Positions 60,909 through 64,000 of a stretch of DNA of 64,000 bases are shown piece by piece. Under the pieces are notes generated by a model, which made no database searches, was not told where the DNA came from, and worked only from the letters and a program-made list of their open reading frames with translations. How positions within the stretch are numbered: the first letter of the stretch is position 1; the number at the start of each line of letters is the position of its first letter. The stretch comes from Streptomyces griseosporeus (GTDB taxonomy: Bacteria; Actinomycetota; Actinomycetes; Streptomycetales; Streptomycetaceae). The stretch covers positions 1,881,165-1,945,164 of the forward strand of contig NZ_BNBR01000001.1 in NCBI RefSeq assembly GCF_014656055.1. Reading direction: 5' to 3'. The position numbers were made by a program, and so were the translations under genes.

Positions 60909-61580
60909 GTGCACATCGTCATCATGGGCTGCGGCAGAGTGGGGTCCGCTCTCGCCCAGACCCTGGAGCAACAGGGGCACACGGTCGCCGTGATCGACCA
61001 GGACCCCACCGCCTTCCGACGCCTGGGCTCCTCGTTCGGCGGTCGCCGCGTCACGGGGGTCGGCTTCGACCAGGACACCCTGCGCGAGGCCGGCATCGAG
61101 GAGGCCGGCGCCTTCGCCGCGGTCTCCAGCGGCGACAACTCCAACATCATCGCCGCCCGTGTGGCCCGCGAGATGTTCGGCATCGAGAACGTCGCCGCCC
61201 GGATCTACGACCCCCGGCGTGCCGAGGTCTACCAGCGCCTGGGCATCCCGACCGTCGCCACCGTCCGCTGGACGGCCGACCAGATGCTGCGCCGGCTGCT
61301 GCCCTCGGGCGCCGAGCCGCTGTGGCGCGATCCCACCGGCGGGGTGCAGCTCGCCGAGGTGCACACCTCCGCCGCCTGGGTCGGCCACAAGATCAGCAAG
61401 CTGCAGGAGGAGACCGGCGTCCGCGTCGCGTTCCTGACCCGGCTCGGCGAGGCGATCCTGCCCACGTCGCAGACGGTGCTGCAGGAGGGCGACCTGGTGC
61501 ACGTGATGATGCGGTCGGACGAGGTCGAGAAGGTCGAGGCGGCGTTCGCCAAGGGCCCTGAAGAGGAGGGCGGTCACTGA
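60909..61580 (+). CDS. TrkA-type potassium-channel regulatory protein (first of pair)
   Basis: A 223-aa protein from GTG 60909. The Rossmann RCK-N domain is clear: 'HIVIMGCGRVGSALAQTLE' (GxGxxG) and 'TVAVIDQDP'. 'FAAVSSGDNSNIIAARVAREMF' follows. The RCK-C part ends with 'LPTSQTVLQEGDLVHVMM'. Such proteins bind NAD(H) or ATP and gate Trk/Ktr channels. The stop and next start overlap (TGATG), and the partner is a paralogue. Confidence 0.9.
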   Translation: MHIVIMGCGRVGSALAQTLEQQGHTVAVIDQDPTAFRRLGSSFGGRRVTGVGFDQDTLREAGIEEAGAFAAVSSGDNSNIIAARVAREMFGIENVAARIYDPRRAEVYQRLGIPTVATVRWTADQMLRRLLPSGAEPLWRDPTGGVQLAEVHTSAAWVGHKISKLQEETGVRVAFLTRLGEAILPTSQTVLQEGDLVHVMMRSDEVEKVEAAFAKGPEEEGGH

Positions 61581-62257
61581 TGAGGGTCGCCATTGCCGGT
61601 GCCGGCGCGGTGGGTCGCTCGATCGCGGGCGAGCTGCTGGAGAACGGCCACGAGGTCCTGCTGATCGACAAGGCGCCGACCGCGATCTCGGTCGAGCGCG
61701 TCCCGCAGGCGGAGTGGCTGCTCGCCGACGCCTGTGAGATCACCTCCCTGGACGAGGCGGCGCTCCAGCGCTGCAACGTCGTGATCGCCGCGACGGGCGA
61801 CGACAAGGTGAACCTGGTCGTCTCCCTGCTGGCGAAGACGGAGTACGGCGTCCCGCGCGTCGTCGCCCGTGTGAACAACCCGAAGAACGAGTGGCTGTTC
61901 AACGAGTCGTGGGGCGTGGACGTCGCCGTCTCCACCCCGCGTCTGATGTCGGCCCTGGTGGAGGAGGCGGTGAGCGTCGGCGACCTGGTCCGGCTGCTGC
62001 GCTTCAGCCACGGCGACGCGAACCTGGTCGAGCTGACCCTGCCGGAGGAGTCGGCGCTGGCCGGCACGCAGGTCGGCGATGTGGAGTGGCCGCAGGACAC
62101 CTCGCTGGTCACGATCATCCGCGGCACCCGGGTGCTCACCCCGTCCCGCGAGGACTCCCTGGAGGCGGGCGACGAGCTGCTGTTCGTCGCCGCGCAGGCC
62201 CGGGAGCAGCAGCTGGAGGACCTGCTGTCGGTACGCCGGGAGGACGCGGCGAGCTGA
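61580..62257 (+). CDS. TrkA-type potassium-channel regulatory protein (second of pair)
   Basis: A 225-aa protein from ATG 61580, sharing one base with the previous stop. It carries 'VAIAGAGAVGRSIAGELLENG' (GxGxxG), 'VLLIDKAP' and 'CNVVIAATGDDKVNLVVSLLAKTE'. The C-terminal RCK-C has 'LAGTQVGDVEWPQDTSLV' and 'LEAGDELLFVA'. With the first TrkA it probably makes a heteromeric ring that regulates the divergent permease or a distant Trk channel. A strong hairpin ends the operon. Confidence 0.9.
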   Translation: MRVAIAGAGAVGRSIAGELLENGHEVLLIDKAPTAISVERVPQAEWLLADACEITSLDEAALQRCNVVIAATGDDKVNLVVSLLAKTEYGVPRVVARVNNPKNEWLFNESWGVDVAVSTPRLMSALVEEAVSVGDLVRLLRFSHGDANLVELTLPEESALAGTQVGDVEWPQDTSLVTIIRGTRVLTPSREDSLEAGDELLFVAAQAREQQLEDLLSVRREDAAS

Positions 62258-62315
62258 TCCGCCGGGGGCCCGCACGGCCTGTGCGTCGGGCCGGGCACAC
62301 GGCGATACGACGGCG

Positions 62316-62345
62316 AAGGGCGCCCCGGTTCCCCGGGGCGCCCTT
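62316..62345. terminator. Bidirectional terminator hairpin (13-bp perfect stem)
   Basis: AAGGGCGCCCCGG (62316-62328) and its perfect complement (62333-62345) with a TTCC loop lie between the convergent TrkA operon and the DUF3159 gene. Confidence 0.92.
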
Positions 62346-62370
62346 CCGCTGGTGTGACCGACCGCGGGGC

Positions 62371-63087
62371 CTACTCGGCCGGCCGCGCCGCCCGCTCCCG
62401 CTCGGCCTTCTCCTCCGCCTCCATCTCCGCGAACACGTCGATCGGCGCGGGTGCCTTCGCCAGGAAGACCCAGGTCAGCCAGACGGCCAGCAGGAACGGC
62501 GGGATCTTCAGGGCGACCAGGACCCAGCCCAGCTGGGTGGTGTCGGCCCACCAGTACAGCGGGAAGAGCACCGCGCACTTGGCGAGCAGGATCAGACCCC
62601 ACGCCCAACTGGCCTTGGCGTACGCCTTCTTGCGGCCGGGGTTGCGGGTGCGCCAGGACAGGTTCTCCTTGAAGACCGGGCCGAGGATCAGCCCGATCAG
62701 CGGGACACCGGCCAGCGTCGTGACGATGTACGCGAGGGCGAGGCCCAGCGTGTAGAGCATGCCCGGCAGGTAGAAGTCCTTGGCGTTGCCGGTCATCATC
62801 GCGAAGACGACACCGAAGGCCACACCGAAGACGCCGCTGAAGGCGTGCTTGACGGTGTCCTTCATGGCCAGGCGCACCACGACCAGGATCAGCGAGACCG
62901 CCAGCGCGGCGATCGCCGACAGGTGGAGGTCCTTGTTGATGGTGAAGATCGTGACGAAGAGCAGGCCGGGGAGCACGGTCTCGACCATGCCCCGCAACCC
63001 GCCGAACGCCTCGAACAGCGCGGCCTCCGTCACCGCCCGGGCGTCGTCCGCCGCTGTGTCTTCGGTCGGCTTGTCGAGGGACGTCAC
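62371..63087 (-). CDS. DUF3159 family membrane protein
   Basis: A 238-aa protein with about six hydrophobic helices ('LPGLLFVTIFTINKDLHLSAI', 'HAFSGVFGVAFGVVFAMMTG', 'GMLYTLGLALAYIVTTLAGVP') and the DUF3159 features 'FEAFGGLRGMVETVLPG' and 'NPGRKKAYAKASWAWGLIL'. A charged C-terminal tail follows. The family is common in Actinobacteria with unknown function. It follows the OB-fold gene at 3 bp spacing on the same strand, so the two are one operon. Confidence 0.9.
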   Translation of the reverse strand: MTSLDKPTEDTAADDARAVTEAALFEAFGGLRGMVETVLPGLLFVTIFTINKDLHLSAIAALAVSLILVVVRLAMKDTVKHAFSGVFGVAFGVVFAMMTGNAKDFYLPGMLYTLGLALAYIVTTLAGVPLIGLILGPVFKENLSWRTRNPGRKKAYAKASWAWGLILLAKCAVLFPLYWWADTTQLGWVLVALKIPPFLLAVWLTWVFLAKAPAPIDVFAEMEAEEKAERERAARPAE

Positions 63088-63090
63088 CGG

Positions 63091-63489
63091 CTACTCCCGT
63101 CCGAGGGGTCTCAGTTCGTACTTCGGATTGAACAGCACCCGGCGGCCCCGGCTCATCGAGATCCGGCCCGATGCGATCAGCTTGCGCCCCGGTTCTATCC
63201 CCACTATGGAGCGCCGGCCGAGCCACACCACGTCCAGCGCGGCGGAACCGTCGAAGAGTTCCGCCTCCAGGGCCGGGACGCCGGCCCGCGGACGCAGCGT
63301 GACCGTGCGCAAGGTACCAGTTACGGTGACGATCTGCCGGTCCCGGCAGTCGCCGATCTTCGTGCAGCCGGCGGTCTCCGCGTCCTCGCGCAGCTCCTCG
63401 GACTCCAGGTCCTCCTGCGACGAGGAGAGCCGGTCGAGCATGCGCCGGAACCGGCCGGCCGGCTTTTCGGAACGAGGAACAGCACTCAT
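63091..63489 (-). CDS. OB-fold nucleic-acid-binding domain protein
   Basis: A 132-aa protein. A helical N-terminus ('GRFRRMLDRLSSSQEDLESEEL') precedes a compact beta-barrel with 'QIVTVTGTLRTVTLRPR', 'ALEAELFDGSAALDVVWLGRR', 'GRKLIASGRIS' and 'VLFNPKYEL', the OB-fold strand order. It is probably a small RNA- or DNA-binding protein. It is transcribed together with the DUF3159 gene and lies 44 bp after the response-regulator gene. Confidence 0.88.
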   Translation of the reverse strand: MSAVPRSEKPAGRFRRMLDRLSSSQEDLESEELREDAETAGCTKIGDCRDRQIVTVTGTLRTVTLRPRAGVPALEAELFDGSAALDVVWLGRRSIVGIEPGRKLIASGRISMSRGRRVLFNPKYELRPLGRE

Positions 63490-63532
63490 ATCTGAAGCGT
63501 ACCGGTGTGCACGGACAGTGCCGTAGCCCAGC

Positions 63533-64000
63533 TCATTTCTCGAACCGGTAGCCCATCCCCGGCTCCGTGATGAAGTGCCGGGGGTGCGAGGGGTCGGCCT
63601 CCAGCTTGCGCCGCAGCTGGGCCATGTAGACGCGCAGGTAGTTCGTCTCCGTCCCGTACGACGGCCCCCACACCTCCTGCAGCAGCTGCCGCTGGCCGAC
63701 GAGCTTGTCCGCGTTGCGGACGAGCACCTCCAGCAGGTGCCACTCGGTCGGGGTGAGCCGTACGTCCCTGCCGCCGCGGTCCACCTTCTTCGCGGCGAGG
63801 TCGACGGTGAACTCCTCGGTCTCCACCGTCATGTCGGCCTCGTCCCCGACGGGCTCGGCGCGCCGTACGGCGGCCCGCAGCCGGGCCAGCAGCTCGTCCA
63901 TGCCGAACGGCTTGGTGACGTAGTCGTCGGCGCCCGCGTCCAGCGCCTGGACCTTCTCGTCGGAGGAGTGCCGGGCGGAGAGCACCAGGATCGGCACCCT
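63533..64000 (-). CDS. kdpE: KdpE-like OmpR-family response regulator (N-terminus outside window)
   Basis: The C-terminal 155 residues are visible; the start is beyond the right edge. They include the receiver end ('PILVLSARHSSDEKVQALDAGADDYVTKPF' region, with the conserved Thr/Ser and Lys) and a winged-helix DNA-binding domain ('LTPTEWHLLEVLVRNADKLV', 'YLRVYMAQLRRKLE', 'ITEPGMGYRF'). 'VWGPSYGTETNYLRVYMAQ' is characteristic of KdpE, the potassium-limitation regulator. The potassium theme of the neighbouring TrkA genes supports this. The phospho-acceptor Asp cannot be seen. Confidence 0.88.
   Translation of the reverse strand, partial: RVPILVLSARHSSDEKVQALDAGADDYVTKPFGMDELLARLRAAVRRAEPVGDEADMTVETEEFTVDLAAKKVDRGGRDVRLTPTEWHLLEVLVRNADKLVGQRQLLQEVWGPSYGTETNYLRVYMAQLRRKLEADPSHPRHFITEPGMGYRFEK

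Overview
The window is high-GC actinobacterial DNA. Codon bias, GTG starts, ATGA/GTGA gene overlaps, DUF397/XRE/ATP-binding trios and rare TTA codons all point to a Streptomyces chromosome. No rRNA, tRNA, CRISPR array or intact transposase was seen.

Region 1 (1-14.5 kb) begins with the C-terminus of a Pycsar-effector-like membrane protein. It continues as a tight plus-strand operon encoding a membrane-anchored vWA protein, a tubulin/FtsZ-like GTPase, a two-helix membrane protein, a pseudokinase, a GTPase resembling the double-GTPase-2 group, and a GTPase-associated-like protein with a Pro-rich linker. Four of its junctions are start/stop overlaps or nearly contiguous, which suggests one multi-subunit NTP-dependent machine.

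Region 2 (14.7-20.7 kb) holds an ECF sigma factor with its CU044_5270-type membrane partner. Next is a minus-strand cluster (MDR oxidoreductase, TAP-like hydrolase that has lost its catalytic triad, secreted SnoaL-like protein), divergent from a TetR regulator.

Region 3 (about 20.9-57.0 kb) looks like a 36-kb genomic island. It is bounded by an imperfect 32-bp direct repeat in the 3' end of an RNA methyltransferase gene: an intact gene on the right and a C-terminal remnant on the left. It is packed with defence-type genes: a GmrSD-AlbA_2 fusion, a CHAT protease, DUF6338, a Ser/Thr kinase, an SNF2 helicase plus a 1719-aa adenine methyltransferase (DISARM-like but incomplete), an XRE/DUF397/ATP-binding trio, EACC1 plus a caspase-SF1 helicase fusion, a broken beta-protein gene, an AAA ATPase plus Toprim/DUF4276-like pair, and a 2311-aa DruE-like helicase overlapping a RelE-UvrD fusion. 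Several genes are broken or remnants, and base composition is patchy, so the island was probably assembled in steps.

Region 4 (57.0-64 kb) is ordinary core genome: the RNA methyltransferase, an APC permease, two TrkA-type potassium-channel regulators, a DUF3159 membrane protein, an OB-fold protein, and a KdpE-like response regulator cut by the window edge.

The strongest candidates for under-described systems are the caspase-helicase/EACC1 pair, the vWA-tubulin-pseudokinase-GTPase operon, and the DruE-like/RelE-UvrD pair.
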